Below are positions 24,154-39,500 of a DNA stretch of 64,000 nucleotides, in pieces (position 1 is the stretch's first letter; every line of letters begins with the position of its first letter). The notes beneath the pieces were generated by a model, which searched no databases, was not told where the DNA came from, and worked only from the letters and a program-made list of their open reading frames with translations. Location: NCBI GenBank assembly GCA_036365515.1, contig CM070873.1:28378085-28442084 (forward strand), given 5' to 3'. The translations under genes and the position numbers were made by a program. The stretch comes from Torymus aiolomorphi (taxonomy: Eukaryota; Arthropoda; Insecta; Hymenoptera; Torymidae).

Positions 24154-27100
24154 GGTTGCTCTCCCAAAACTTAAAAAACCCATCAACAAAAATTAATAAA
24201 CACGACGGTAAACCGAACCGAGCCATTTTTTGCACTCTAATCTATCGTAAAACTATACGGCACAAAGTGCTTGTGCCACGACGTAAATTGACGCCGAGCT
24301 CGCTGATCCACATTCGCGAGAGCGAACTAATTCCCTCGCATACGCGTGCGCGCGCGTGCTTTTGCCATCGACAGAAACCCGCGACCAAACAAATACAAAA
24401 CAATTCGAAAGCCGTTAAAACGCATTATATTTTATTTCTCTCCCTCTCTGTGCTTACACAGACCGCGCGGCACGCTGCTGTCGAAAATTCATATATAATC
24501 CGGAATCATCGGCGGCAGAGAGCTCGATAATAACGGCGGACGGGGATACGTGCGCGGGGAGTAGAGAGGAGGGCCGCAGCAATGATAATTCGTACGTGCG
24601 CGCGCACTGCGCTCGCGGCTCCCCGTTTATTATGCATTCGATGGAATAAACAAGGAATCGCGGAGCCAAAACGCGCACGTGGATGTGTGTGGGAAGGCAA
24701 AATGCATATACACATACGTGCGTGGCGAAATTAACCGGGCCGGATTATAAAATTTCGAGCGTGGAAGGTCGGTTCGCTTTTTTCGGTGACATAACGCGCG
24801 CGCGGCGAGGTTGGGTAATTGCGGTTGTAATGAAACGAGAGCGCGCGCGCGCACGTGTGCGTGTAATTCGCGATGTTTTGTGGGTGCGATTCGCGGGGGT
24901 TCGCCAATGTTTTGATGCTTTTCAATGGAATTTTCGGCATAAATTAAACGCTAAAATGCGGATGCATGTGGGCGTATGCGAAAACATATGATGATGATTT
25001 GGATGTATTTTTGCGTTACGAGGGTTTTATGCGCGTTAAAATGAACCTTTGAGATTTTTACAGTTGAACGAACTTATAATTCAACGGCTGTAATTAGAAT
25101 TTCTCGGGAATTAACGAACGCATTTTTTTTTATTTCTTTCGCCAAATTCACGCAACAGTGGCCGTAAAACACTTCCTTGATTAAAACAACGGATACTTCT
25201 CCCACGCCGTGCACGCCTCTCAGGAGAAAAACTAAACACGCGGTGTAGCCGGATAACTAGAAACACAGTAATTAAATTTGCGTAAAATGAAGACGTAAAA
25301 GAGGCCCGATATACTTCCACCGTAATTCGCGTGCGAAGTTAAAGGCGTGTAACAATGAAAATTAACGATGGGCAGTGAAGCGTCTTAGAAATGTAACGGA
25401 TTTCTCAAAGTAGCCATTGAAACGTAACAGCTCGCAATATAAAAACGAGCTAATATAAACTTGTTTCTAATGCCTCATCAAACAGTCAATTAATCTAAGC
25501 GTAAATATTTGTTACGACCAGACAGCGGCGAAGTTCATTAACGCAAAATCTCAATTCTTTATTTATCGTTTTTCATCGGCACACGCGCCTAGACCCCCTT
25601 TTTTGCCGACTAAGCGACGGCCCATTGCTGCTCACAAAAGTTGGCCAACGTACGTCGTTCGCCTCACTCTGCTTCTTTTACGAGCGCAAATCAATAAACA
25701 GGCCCGCTTAATTAACCTCGACGATAAACCACTTCTTGAGCGCCGTTCTCAATTCCCTCGTCGACTATCTCTCGGACGTGTTATATACATATGATTCTCA
25801 TTGTTCGATCGGTCGGTCTCTTATTAAACCGTGTAACAAGTAACCTTGCGCGCTCGCAACACATCTCGCGCTCCAGTTTTCGCTTCCGCGCGTGCTTCGT
25901 CGCGCATAACAAACGAAACCTTTCGCTTTTATGAAACTGCAGCGCCTTTCTGCTCCCGGTTGTGCTTTTCTTACGAGAGCGCGCGATTCGCGGGTGTTTT
26001 GAATGTAAGAGACGAGAGAGAGAGAGAGAGAGAGAGACGAAGAGAAAGAAGGTTTATGGGTGAGATGAGGGGGTCTGAAGAAAATAGGGGGTTTTGTAAT
26101 GGTTGTAAATGTGACGTTTATAGTAAAAAAAAATCTATTAATTTATCGCCTTCGGTATGACGTAGATTTGATCATATGCTGTACAAAAACAAAAATTCCT
26201 GCAGACGCTTTAAAGAAATTAGCGGCAATTAAAGTACTTACTTTTTGTCTGGATAGTTTATGCTTTTTTTTGTATCGAGACAAATGATAAATTAGCATCA
26301 AAATAAACAAGCGTACGTCGTTTTTTTGTGAATCTGCAAATTTTGTAATTACTCGACGCTTAATCATAATTAAGTAATCCGCAATTAAATGCGAGTGGGT
26401 CAGTGTTTGCCTAAACAAGGCAATTACGAAAGTACTGTTTGCAAAAATTTCTAGCGAATTAAAATGCTCTGAGCTTCAACTCCTAAGCAGCGTATTTACC
26501 CGTTATGTTGAACATTTAACATAAATTAAAGGTGATCACATTATTCATAATCACAGTAAAAACGTAAATTGCATATCCAATCGTGTATCTCTAATTGATC
26601 TATTTCGCTAACCCCCGTGCACAAATCACCATCCGCATATCGCCTTCAGCGATTTCGCTAGTTACTTTTGACTTCTGACTCGGACTAACGTAACGCGGCA
26701 TTAGCAAGATTAACGTTTCCACATATTTTTAATACCTCTAATTGCCCCGTTAGACGAGCGACCAGCTGGGGGATTTGCGCAGGCTTTTTTTTTCACGAAT
26801 GTCGCTAAACTTTCACTTAATAACAAAGTACGGGCGCTTTTGTTCGGCACAATTAGCGTTTCAAAATAGCCTCATTGAGGCGCTCATTGCTTGCATGCTC
26901 TGCATGCGTCACGCGAATTTTACGTAAGACGGACGCACACACGCGCAGTTTCATCGGCCACTTGGGACTTGATAAAGCGCAAAAAGCAGCGTTCGTGGCA
27001 AAAATTACACGGCTTAAACGGTGGTACTTAGCTCAATCAGCGCAGTGGTAATTAATTCTGAATTACGGTTAGCTGTGGAGAAAAATCTGATGATTATTAT

Positions 27101-30005
27101 CATCAAACATCCGGTATTAGAGTTACAAAAAATAAAATTTTAATTTCATTATATCACGAGTGTTTCTCAAGATCATACGCTGGGATAAAATATGATCTGG
27201 ATTCCACAGTGGAATTCCTAAGAGGAAGCACGTGGATGTTTTCAAAACAAAAATTTCTTTCACCATCGTCGTTTCAGTATAGACCCGCATTGTTTTTTTT
27301 TGGTGAGCAATATAACATTGAGAAAATTGCTAAAAGTATCTACTTAAAATTAAAATTTTATTTCTTATGTAAACTAATCATGCTCATTACTCAAGATTCT
27401 TAACGAATATTGGCCTTCTTTCGCACATCCCCCAGACTCTTACAAGAATTTCTATCGAAATTCGCTATTGTCCATTTGAAAGTGAATTACACAACTGACC
27501 AGAGCCACATGATGGTGAAGCTTATAAATTAAGTTACAAAACGCGTGGAAAACGTCGAACGCTGCCAGAGGACGCTGAAAGGACAAAAAGAAAACGGACA
27601 CGTGCGAAGAATGCTTTGCGTGCACTCGGTTTCGCAAAGTCGCGAGAAATTACCATCACGACGAGGAGAGACCCGCGCGACGTACACACCCACGCAACAG
27701 CTGCAGAAGGCCGGATAGAGTTTTTAGATTGTGGGAAGAAGTCGATGCCGGTCGACTGCTTGGCACGCGCATGTAAAGAAGGCGCTGTAAACACCCGATT
27801 GCGATCTGGGGTCTTTTTTTTTCGTCCCTCCTTTAGTGGCGTCGCCGTGCAGACGTTTTGGGAGGATTGCTTTTTTAGTAAAGACAAAAGCCTGCGTTTT
27901 TTTACGATAGACAGCTAGTGGAAAAAACGTCCCTGATTCTCACGGGGATCGCAACAAACTATCCTGAAAAGGACACGCTGTGACTGTCGTGGTGATTGAA
28001 TCAAAGATTTACTATCCCATGTGTGTATATCTATTGACAGGAGGGTGACCTACTTTGTCGATATAAGCTTTTCCAATTCTTTTGTCTTTCAATGCAATGT
28101 GTTTTCTGATATCAGTCGATATTCCAAACGGAGGACAGCTCCACCTTTTTCCATTCAGAGCTATAAAAGTGCCTCGCTTGATCACTTGTTAAAACTTACT
28201 CCCTCGTCGCCTACTTAGCACTCCGGCTATGATAACTGCTTCTCTCTCTCTCTCCCTCGACGCGAGAGATCTTTGTCGCGACGACATCTGTAATACCTGC
28301 GCGTGCACACAAAGCGGAGACAACTTTAACGATGCTCTAACGACGGGAAAAGAGACGCGCTGCGAGTGAGCCCTTGCCGTAAGGAGGCTGGGGAGAGAGA
28401 AAAAAAAAGAGGAGGAGGCAGAGAGCGTCGAAGAGGAGGATAAATAAATAACGACGCTAGAGCGACACGCTACAAAGCGGTGCAAACTTTTAATTGGCAG
28501 GCAAGAAGGAGAAAACGATATGCGCGCGCGAAAAAGTGCGCGCTCTGTTGTGTCGATGACGATGTCAAGCGTAAGCGTGCCGCCGCTCTTTCGAAGTTCT
28601 TCTAAAGGATGATAGAGGCGGGGAGGAGAGGAGTTTTGGGTAAAGTTTTGGAACATTCAGTTTATAAATAATAATGCGAAGGGGCGGCGTCGATGACAAT
28701 GTTTGTGGAGGGCTACATAGTTTGGTACTTTTTGAGTTTTGTGCGAAATTCTATGAACCGTTAATAAGGGAATTTGTTTTTATGTTGTGTATGGTATTTC
28801 ATCCTATGAGAAACAGTTCATTCCAGAAATTTCTCAACTAACTTTTATACCACACGCATGAATAAAGATCGAAGCATTGCAAGATATATTTCATCCCATT
28901 GATCAGCACTATATCTCCATTCCCCATTCTAGTTGCATAAAAATGCATATGGACGACTCAGCGCGAGCATAACGACTGCGCGCCGCGTTATTTTTACCTT
29001 TCGCATCTCGTACCTGCTAAAAGAATTATACTCTAAAATCCGTCGGCCTAAGGGTACAACTGTTCTGTTTTTTTTTACCGGCGCTCTGATAATTCCTCGG
29101 GAATGAATGCGATAAATTTCGATAACCCTGGGCGCAGTTTGTAATTCAATCCTTCATCGAGAGAACATGGACTATATATGCACCACGCGTGTGCATACAG
29201 AGAGGCCCGCAGGACAGAAGAAAGAGAGAGAGGGAGAGCCCCATTTGAATTTCAAATTCCGCGCGTGCTCCATCGATTCATTTTGCTCCCCGCCTCTCTC
29301 GGCGTCCTTTTCCGAATTCTTATGGCTCTGGGCTACGGGCGCGGTATGTATTTTCATTTTTCGATCTAATCTGATTTATATCGACCGCGGTCGGCGTTTC
29401 GGACTAGCGTTTTGGATGCTGCGTTTTCATGTTACGCGTATAATAGTTGGTGATGATTATGAGGATAGGTGCGTCATTGTTATTTTATGGGTAGAGGAGA
29501 AAAGGAAACAATTCACACTTACACAACGGATTGAGAGGTTCTGGAAAAGTCGCAACTTTCGAAACTGTTTTTTTTTTTTTTGTGGGGGCAGCTTCTCTTC
29601 CTCAAATATCTCGGATGCCTCTGCGAACGTTTTAGGTTTCGTTTTGGTGTCATTCAATATTAGCTTTCTCAGCAAAAAGTCGAAATGAAACTACCGGAGT
29701 AGTGGAACGAGGAAAAGTAGGAGACGTGGCTTGGCTAGAAACTTGAAGTATGTAACGTGAGGTGTGGTAACACCATGATGACCGTAGGACAATCGTAAGA
29801 ACTAAACGTATAATTCTATTTTGCATTCTTTCAGAGCTTACCATTCTCATTTTTATTTTGTCAGGTGAACTTACATGAGAATTAAACCTCAGTTTAACCT
29901 TTCCAACCTATCGGCTACTACACACGCTCGAAAATATAGACAGCTGACTGCTCAAAGGACCGTGTGAAACCTAAAACTTCCATACACTCCACCGAAAAAA
30001 GGCCC
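24154..30005. other. intergenic/intronic, no gene supported
   Basis: A 5.8 kb stretch alternating CpG-rich segments (24240-24980, 25560-26010, 27550-27900, 28240-28640, 29160-29420) with AT-rich DNA. GA tracts lie at 26011-26037 and 29220-29240. Frames of 100-170 codons in the CpG-rich parts overlap on both strands and are low-complexity. Positions 26460-27060 look unique and non-repetitive; they could hold regulatory DNA but show nothing diagnostic. Confidence 0.4.
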
Positions 30006-30242
30006 TACACTGAGAAAAAAATTTAATTGAATCAATGAAATATTTAATTACAATGTCACAATCAAATATTTCATTAGATCAATTAAATATATTATGTAAA
30101 CAATAAAATAGTGTGTTACATTCATTTTAAAAACAAATATTTTGTTGTTTTGATAAAATATTTAATTGATCTAATGAAATATTTGCTTGTGACATTGTAA
30201 TTAAATATTTCATTGATTCAATTAAATTTTTTTCTCAGTGTA
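30006..30242. mobile_element. 237 bp TA-flanked palindromic MITE
   Basis: Ends TACACTGAGAAAAAAATTTA and its near-complement, bounded by TA. The arms are an almost perfect hairpin built from AATGAAATATTTAATT-type blocks. Confidence 0.85.
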
Positions 30243-32561
30243 GAGGCCAACCTGTCCAAGCGAAAAAGTCATTCCACACGTCGCTATCTCCCACACATAC
30301 ATGCACGGTCTAAAAAGCCAACGAATCCATTATAACCGTACTACACACCCGCCCACACGTACAACGCGTTCAAGGTCGCGCGTGTCCCGCGATCCATTTC
30401 CCACGCGCGGCGCGGCACTGCTGCATGCGCGCGAAAAACACTCTCGCGCCCTTTTACACTCGGCCGTGTATATACGTCGAGATATCGAATTTACGACGCG
30501 ATCACGATTTCCCGGCGAGAGAGGGACAGAAACGAACGAACGCGGCTGCCGCGCAACCTTTTGGGAAATTCGCGCGCACAGCTAGATGTGTGTGTATTAT
30601 ATGTGTATTCTGCCTACTCTCACAGTGCAGCGAAATGAAAAGTGAAATGTACGCCCTTTTAGGCCGCGGGATTGGCGCTGCGTTTTCTGCGAGTGGTGGT
30701 AGGATTTTTTCGGATATTTTACGGCGACAGTGGGTGGAATCGACATTTTCTTTTTGTAATACACGTTGCTAAAAATAAAATGCCAGAAATTCTGATTGGT
30801 GCTAAATTATGTAGTTCTTTTATTTTTGTAATTATAAACGAACCGGCTTTGCGTGCACTGTGATGAGGTAAATAATGAAATGTTAAATAGTGCTTCGCGC
30901 TCTGTATTTCTTGAAAAATTGAACGCAATATCGGAGGTAATTGGAAAGAAGTTCATTAAGACAATCAATAAAATCAATGTCTGCCGTTAATTAAGCTATA
31001 GCTCAATTATAATAAACGTAATTAAAACCATTATCAGGGTACATTTTTAACCTCACAACTCGCCCCGTCGAATCAACATCCGTCTGCAATTCTCATTATA
31101 TACCCTGGCTGGAACCGATTTTACAACGAAATCCAAACAATCAAATATGAAAATATACCGCTGTCTTACACTGTTGCATAAAATATCGGAGTCGACTTAC
31201 AATTTAGATAAAAATTCCATCAGGAACCGTCCAATTTGCTTCTCAGGTTACAATCATATAGCTGCATAAATTCCGCGTCCCCGACTTGCATTCCAAAGTG
31301 TGTCTCTGCGATACGATATCGCCGCGGTTTATGCGCAGTTTAAAGCGGGGGTCCCTCTCGCATTGTCCTACGGAATAATTCGATGTTAGAGAAGGAGAGG
31401 AACAGGATTGGAAAGTGTCTTAATTAGAGCAAACGGCGCGTCTATTTTTATCGTCGCGCGTGCGCCTGCGCGAGAAGGCGAAGTGCTAATGCTAATTAGC
31501 CGAGCGAGCGGATTGAATTTTTTCTATTTGCGTTCTTCACGCGCTCTCGTTAGATGGCAAATGAAGAATGTTGATTATTCGGATGATAAATTTAATTAGG
31601 TGGGGTAAAAATAATGCACGACCGTTGTCTTCGGCGATTCATTGATAATGAATTCGTTAAGTATTGATGAACAAAAGTTGATTATGATACTGTGCGTGCA
31701 CAGGGGATTTTAAAATTCTCTCCTCGAACAAGGTCATTGTTATAGTTTTGACGTGTACCAAACAATCGGAACGTAAGATTACAAAACGTCCATAGATGTT
31801 TCAATATACTCTGCTACCTCATTGTACTCAAGACCAGGACTATTTGTTTTTGCGAATTGCCGAGACACGAGCAGGGCAAATTATTTCACTCAGACCTTCC
31901 TTCGTCGATTTAGAATAATTCATTCTACTTCAAATAAAAATTACCCACTCGCAAACGCTGCTCCCACCACGAACCGCAAGTGTACTCCCTTCTGTTTCTC
32001 CTACCTATCACGAAAAAACTATTTCGCCACAGGAGCAATTAGATTCCCGGCCCGTAAATCACAGCCGCGCGCGCGGGGCCAGGCGCTCAATCAAACGAAA
32101 TTCTCGCTCTCTCACGTGTGTATATACGCGAAGCTTAGGTAACGCGAAGTCGTCGTCGTCGTTGCCGAATTAGAGCGGACGGAAAACAATCGGGTTGGGC
32201 AATTTTCCCGCCAAAAGCCGCCCTAAGGACATACACACGTATAAAGATCGATCCGGAGGAGGCAATAATTTTCGTAGGTTAGGCGGTGCTGCAGCGCTGT
32301 GTTATTCAATCGTTTGGAATTGTTTTGCAACAGCGCTCTGATACACGTCTTGTACCGATCGACGTTTAACAGTCCCCGCGGATATTTATACCGATTGTCC
32401 GGTGACTTTATTGGCTCTCATTTTAATTGACCTATACGTTATGCGTACACACGTGTGTATATACCGCGAATACACTCGCGGTCGCGGAAAGATTGATATC
32501 TGCGGGAATAGACGAATCGTTCCGTCGACGTTCAAAAGTATTACACCAGCGTATCGCGATG

Positions 32562-32562
<1 letters not shown>
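30243..32562. other. intergenic/intronic, no gene supported
   Basis: CpG-rich patch at 30330-30570, otherwise mixed. No repeats or genes recognised. Confidence 0.4.

Positions 32563-32655
<93 letters not shown>
32563..32655. repeat. (TA)n microsatellite
   Basis: An uninterrupted TA run of about 46 units. It creates spurious Tyr-Ile frames on both strands. Confidence 0.95.
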
Positions 32656-32657
<2 letters not shown>

Positions 32658-33804
32658 CCTCCTGCGCGGGTGGGGGGAATTTTCGAGTAAGAAATTTATC
32701 ACCGCGACTGGGGGCCACTGTTCATATTTGCAAGTGAGGTGTATGAATAATTTATGCCAACTGGTAATGGGGGAACGCGGCTGTGTTTGAGCCGAGTCGC
32801 AGACGGCTTGAACAAATCGAGCGCTCCGGGATGAGATTGCTCAACGGTTCTTCGGAGCTATCTCTTGCCGCCCTCCATTTTACAGATTTTTATGCCGAGG
32901 GAAAATTGAAAATGCACGGTTTATAGTCGAAAGAGAGGACTGAAATAGTGTAAAATGTTGGTACGACGGGGTCGAGGTATATTTGCTAACGTTTAATGTT
33001 AATTTTCTATTAATTTACCTTTAATTATTTTATTTAAAGTTACCTACTTGATCTTAATTTGAGCATAACTTTAATTTTCGCTTTTTGTTTCAGGTAAGTG
33101 CTTGTTAACGTAATTAATCACTGCCCGTTTTACAACTTCAAACAAGGTAAGCTCGCATAAACCCATCATTTTCAAAAACCCTCCAAATACATAAATGTAA
33201 GAAAAAAAGGGCTCCGTATGTTCTGCGTGTCTGTCCTAAACCACGTTATCATCGCGAAACATTCATCTTACTTAGGTCAACTTTTGAAATTGCAAGGCAT
33301 CCATCACCGCGTTATCTCTCATTACGCAACCGCGCGGTTACGTTTTAAATATTGAATCGCTGCGCAGCACTTTTGCCACATAATGCACAGACTCTACCCA
33401 TCCATCAGGATTTTTTCGATGGAGAAACTCAAAAACCAAGTGAAATCGAACGTCTCAGCCAGCGAAAACGAAACAAAAAGTAAAACATATCGAAAAGGCG
33501 CTCTGAATCGTGTAAGGAAGCAGCACATGAGAAATAATGTACCCACTACACTGCGCGGCTCCTTTCACGCCAAGATAAACATACCGAGTGTATATGTCTC
33601 AACGGGCGACGCCCGACGCCGGTGCATATGCATCGCATACGCGACCAAAGAGGGACGGAATCAAGCGTGTGTTTTCTCAGAGAAAGTAGACCGCCGCGTG
33701 TCTTTTTCCTCCCACTCTTCTCACCTGTAAATCTCCGCTCTCGAGGATACTACCACGATAAATCCGCGGCTCCGTCGAGAGACCGTATAACACGCTCCTT
33801 GAAC
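32656..33804. other. intergenic/intronic, no gene supported
   Basis: Mixed composition. The 115-codon plus-strand frame near 33383-33730 overlaps others and has no recognisable domain. Confidence 0.4.
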
Positions 33805-35707
33805 ATAAGGAGATCCAGCTATGGTTCTTTCATGAATCCCTAGTCAAAGCAGTACTAAATGAAGAGGGTACCTAAAATTAAAAAAACCATAGTTGAAATG
33901 TGATTTATTTATTTAAAATGATAGAGATAGCCAAGGTATTACAAATAAAGTGTATTTAACATGACTAAGATAACTTTTTTAACAAAATGTCGATATTTTA
34001 GAAACAGCACGAACAAAATTATTGATAAAACATCTTAATCTTTTTAGTTTCTTAACCGATTTTAATTTTCAAGGTCTCATTTTGTTCCTTAAGTAATTTC
34101 ATTTCGACTTGCCCAAGGAAAAATTTAAAATTATTCAAAACCAAGAAAGTTATAGCCAATTAAAAGGAAATATTTTTTTAACCCCGTGCATAAATTTATA
34201 AACAATTGGCTGTAACTTTCTTGGTTTTGAATAATTTTAAATTTTTCCTGGGACAAGTCGAAATGAAATTACTTAAGGGACAAAATGAGACCTTGAAAAT
34301 TAAAATCGGTTAAGAATCAAAGAAGATTCAGTTTTTTTATCGATAATTGTTTGTGCTGTTTCTAAAATATCGACATTTTGTTAAAAAAGCTATCTTAGTC
34401 ATGTAAAATACACTTTATTTACAATACATTGACTATTTCTATCATTTTAAATAAATAAATCACATTTCAACTATGGTTTTTTTAATTTTAGGTACACGGA
34501 GAGAAATTTTAGAGTAAAAATTACCAAGGTGCCTTGGTAGCGCATGGACAGACTGTCAAAAGCCGTGTTATTCCCAGGTTTCTAATACAATTTATAAGTT
34601 TCCCAAGAAAAACTACCATAACCACTTAAAAAAAATCGCTGCCAATTCATTGGCACGTAGCTTCCTCAAACTTGATTTACTGATTCCTTTAATTAATTTT
34701 CACTTCCAATATTTAAAATTTCATACTTTATTTTGTACGATGTAAACGGCTTAAAATCGTTTTTATAAGTCTAACAATTCGTCAGGAGTTGATTTTACAC
34801 GAGAATATTAAATAGTAAAATTTTTTGTTTTAATATTATCCACAACTTTTGTATTTAACATTTTCGTGTAAAATCAAATCCAATCAAGTTATAGCCAAAA
34901 ATCGCCCATTTTATTTATAACTCCTCAAATATTTTAAATATAAAATTTTTCATTTTTCAATGTTTACGTTTTTATTAATAACAAAAGAACCGTAATAGCT
35001 AGACAAATAATTTTTTTTAGAAAATATAGGTCTTGAAATTCTCTTTCGAATGCCGCCCACCCGATTCAAATACATAAAGCCGTTCTCGAGAAATTACGAT
35101 TTAAAAAAAAAAGTGAAAAAAATTTTAACCTCAAATATCTCCGAAATTTATGGATCAATCCTTTTGCCCAAAGAACTCAATCGATTGTGATACAAAATGT
35201 ACCACTAAAAAAATTTCAAACTGATTAAGCCAATTTTACTCTAGTTATTGAACGACAAAAAAAAACACTTTTTTTTATAAATTATTTTTTTTCTCCAAAA
35301 ATAATGAATAAAAAAACCTAAAAATTTAGTAAGTTATAGTACTCAGTATTCTTTATAACCAAAAAAATATTCATGTTAATATCTTTTTTTAATTTTGAAA
35401 TATAACCTATTTACTAAAAATGACGTTTTCATGAATAACTTATGACGAAATATAGCTAACGGCTTTTTTTTTTTTTTAAATTTTATTCTGCATACAGAGA
35501 ATTTATCGTATATAAATAATATTTGTTCTAAATATAAAAAAAATTGAAAATAAAAATTTTGAAAATTTAAAAATGGCGATAAAAAACAAAAAAATCGATT
35601 TTGACAAAAATAAAATATTGACCCCAATTGTTGAAGCAAAATCTGAAAAAATGATCACTCTCTCGTTAAAATCGGTTGAGTAGATCATGAGATATCAGAG
35701 TATACGG

Positions 35708-35831
<124 letters not shown>

Positions 35832-36216
35832 CCATACGGACATTTTCTAAAAATGGTGTATTTCGATTCCAAATTTTCTATACAACATTCCTAAGACATT
35901 ATCTCACAAACTTTTTTTTTTACTATCACAAAGCTTCCTCTAGGAGGAAGCAAAAAACCAAATTATCTGAATAAAAATTACCAGAAACACTGGTAAAAAT
36001 TGAGATCTAGTCATTTTTACAAGGTAACCTAAGAATTTTTACTAAGAAAACTGATAAATTTTACCAAATAACCTGGTATTTGTGTACTCGCGCATGCGCA
36101 CTGCCCATTATTGTGTTTCAGAAGATTGATACTAGAGGCGTGCGCGACGTTAAAATGAAAACAATACACATATTTTCAGTAAGTAATAACGGCGATTCAA
36201 ATGACTGTTGGTAACA

Positions 36217-36299
36217 ACTTCTGTGGCGCAGTCGGTAGAGTGTCGGACTCTCAACCCAAAGATCGTCGGATCGAATCCCGCTTCCGTAAAAATTTTTTT
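36217..36299 (+). ncRNA. tRNA-like Pol III unit inside a MITE (Lys-like body)
   Basis: A box TGGCGCAGTCGGTAGAG (36224-36240), anticodon-loop-like CTCTCAA, B box GGATCGAATCC (36268-36278) with four of five T-stem pairs, then a T7 run (36293-36299). The layout resembles tRNA-Lys(CTT) with a changed anticodon region, but the acceptor stem does not pair, so it is not a working tRNA. Pol III promoter and terminator elements are intact. Confidence 0.6.
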
Positions 36300-36588
36300 C
36301 AGTTTAATGTTTTTTCATCATTGTTTCTGTTTCTATTTCTATATTAAAATACTATATATCCATCAATATGCATAAAAAAAGTTAATTTTTTTAATTTAAA
36401 TTAACTAAAAAAAAATTTTACCAAGGCACTTTGGTAAAAACTTTGAAATTGTCAGTCTGTCCATCCATTACCATAGAAACTGGTAATTTTGTCTCGAATA
36501 TTTGTAATTTTCACTACAAAATTTCTCTCCGTGTACCCTCTTCCTTTAGCACTGCTTTGACTAGGGATTCATGAAAGAACCACCTTAA

Positions 36589-39500
36589 TATCGCTTGGTT
36601 CTGCGAATTTTGCAATTTCGGAGTAAGGCGCATGAATAGTCATGCGATCGGAGGGGGATCATCGGCCCACTCGTTACGAAACGTTCAGTGCAGGTCGTTG
36701 AGTAATATGTGGATTCGTGAATTCGATGAAAAAAAAAGTAAAGCAGATAATTTGTGGATCTGGAATGTGAAAGCGAACTTGGAAGGTCGGTGCGCGCGTG
36801 CCAGAAGTCGTTTGGGAGAAGGTCCGCGTCTCGTGACGATATTTTTTTTTTTTTTTTGATCTGGGTTCACGCGGTGCTTATTTTCTTGAGAATTGCCGGT
36901 GTTTCTGGTACTTACGTAAATGGGATTGGGTTCAATGGGATCCGTTGTATGTGATTATCGTTCCCGAATAAAAGTGTGAAAATTATATCAAAGGTATTAT
37001 AAGGTGAAGGCGAAGAATTGTATTACAAAGCGTCGAAGGCTCCAGAAATATTTCTGTAAAATGTAACACAAAAATTTGCATATTTTGAAATTACATAATT
37101 GTTATTTGACGATATCCGGTGCAAACGTCCCGAAGGTAACGAGACGTTGATGATGTGTAACATAGGCACGAGAGTCGTGATTCACGATCACCTGAAGCAC
37201 TTTTTTTAATAATTTTGTAATTAAATTACAGATGAAATTTGTATGAGGGTGTCCCACAATTAGTCCTTCAAACTTTCCAATCAGTCCAATCCCAAAATAG
37301 ACACTCCGCCATCACATAGTAGTCCACCACTAAACCAACCTCTCAACAAGCCTCAACCTTTATCGCTTCATCATCCCACCCACCAACATTACTCTCCCCC
37401 TTTCATCTCGAAAAATACGGGCGCCAGCATTGAAAAACGATTCCGCAATAAACTCTCTGTATACCGAGCATGATCGAAGTCCGAACTTGAGTTACCTCGG
37501 GCTCTCCTCTAATAAACACTCAGATGTGTTGCTTATGTACATACATACATACACACACACATAGCAGCGTCGATCGATCGGCTTTCGTCCCTCTTGTTTA
37601 CTTTAATCGGCTTGCGATCGCTAAGCCTCGGCTGGGCCACGACTGGCACGTTCTACAGACCGAAAAAGTTGCGCGCACGCGCGAGTAATCCCCCAACCGC
37701 TCGATTTATCGGGCAAACTGCGAGCGCGTCTAATAAGAGCTGGTTCACAGGTGAGAAAGACAAGCGGCGGGTTCTTTGCTGCGAAGAAAGTTGGCCGATG
37801 CGGTGCGTTATAGTTCGAAGCGCCGAGGGATTAATAGTGATTGGGGCGGATCTTGAGAGACGACGATGGTGTTAGATACCGCGGAGGTGACGTGTTGTGT
37901 TGTACTTGTGATAATGGAATGTGCGAGGGTTTACGAAACTACTGTTTTGATACTGATAGTTTTGACCTTGTATACACCATCAAATAGAAACGTTTGAAAT
38001 AAATCTCACAAGCGTACACTCTAATCGCCGACACATTTTTACAGACTATTTTTTCCCCCTCCGCTCGAACAAATTGCAAAACCCATCGGCTCCGTTTACA
38101 CCGACCGAAAGAGGCCACTCGGGCTTTATTATCCCCCAATAATCTACAGATCATCGTAAATCATCCCGTTAGCCGGGACCGAGATAACTACCGTACCTTT
38201 AAACTAGATCACCGCGAATAATAATAATAATAATAATTCCCGAATGACGAGGACCCCTCCGTCAAATTGATATTACAAAACGTGTACGGTAGCATAACGC
38301 AGTACCGCGCGTGCGCATAATAATTCAACGTGTTGTAAGCGCGTGCGTACATGAACGAGGATAGGCGATGTAAAGAATGCAAACGAATGGATAAAAACTT
38401 CTTTTTTCGGTTTTATAGGCTGTGCTGTAGTTTATCGGCGGTCTAGACGAAATCGTCTTAATGGCGAGATAAAGTATCGTAAAGATATATTGCCAGTACT
38501 CAAAAGTGGGTTGGCTCGCGAAATATCTTAATTGCCGGGAGATTTGAAAATTTCGCAAGTTAATTCTTCGGTCGAAGTCTTTTAAAAACGCAAAATTTAT
38601 TGCCGAATTGCCGGGACACGCGATACCCATAAGCACAAAGGTTCCAGCTTCCATAAACGCGTGCAAAGAATTTCTATTCGTCCACTTTATACAAAAAATC
38701 TCGTACTATTACACGTGTTATACATGCGATGGCTATCAATGCGCGCTTTCCGTAAATCACTCGTTGAAACAACTAATCGCCGAGCGTTTACGGATACCAT
38801 CGCGTAAACGCAATAATAATAATAATCTTGAAACACCTCACGCGCACGCGCCATTCCCTCGATATGCACGGATCCCTTCGCGCTTCCTCGCGCGCACGCT
38901 CAACGGGTATAATCTAATGAGAAAAAAACTCTGCAGCACTTGCGCAACGCACCGCGCGGGAGAAATTAATACGCGCGATGAAAATTACACCGGAACACGG
39001 CATACAATGCGCGTTCGAGTTTTCAGCGGCGTAAGAGCGTGAAAGCGGCATGCGCGAGAAAAGTCGCGCACGGTATGGTATTTACGGGGATTTGGGAAAG
39101 TCGTTGCGCGCGTAGACCGGTTTTAGTTGGCCGCTGTAACGAGGTTAATTTTATTATAGGGCGATCGTAGAGGGATTTCGGGTTCGCGTCGAATTATGAT
39201 AAATTTTTTTATCGATCGTTGGATAATCGAGGTGGGTACACGTTCGGTGCGAGAAGTATTTACGGTTTCGGAGAAATTAATCTCGAGGGGAATGATAACA
39301 CTTTTCTCCCGTCGCCTAAGTAGGCCTAATGCAGGCATTATACGGTTATGCAAACGCGCAGACGCGGAGGAAACGCAAATTATTTCCGGAAAATCGAACG
39401 GGTTCGAGGACAGTAATAACCCCTCCTCGTTCCTACATTTTCTTAAACTATAAAAGAAATATTCAAACGATTATTCAATTGGCGCCCAAACACACAGAGA

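Noticed and set aside
28189..28656. 155-codon minus-strand frame
   Set aside because: Ser/Leu/Arg low complexity in purine-rich DNA; no family resemblance.
29167..29688. 173-codon plus-strand frame
   Set aside because: Overlaps frames on both strands and includes a T-run-encoded Phe stretch; composition-driven.
32386..32737. Frames of about 110 codons on both strands
   Set aside because: Created by the TA microsatellite (Tyr-Ile repeats).
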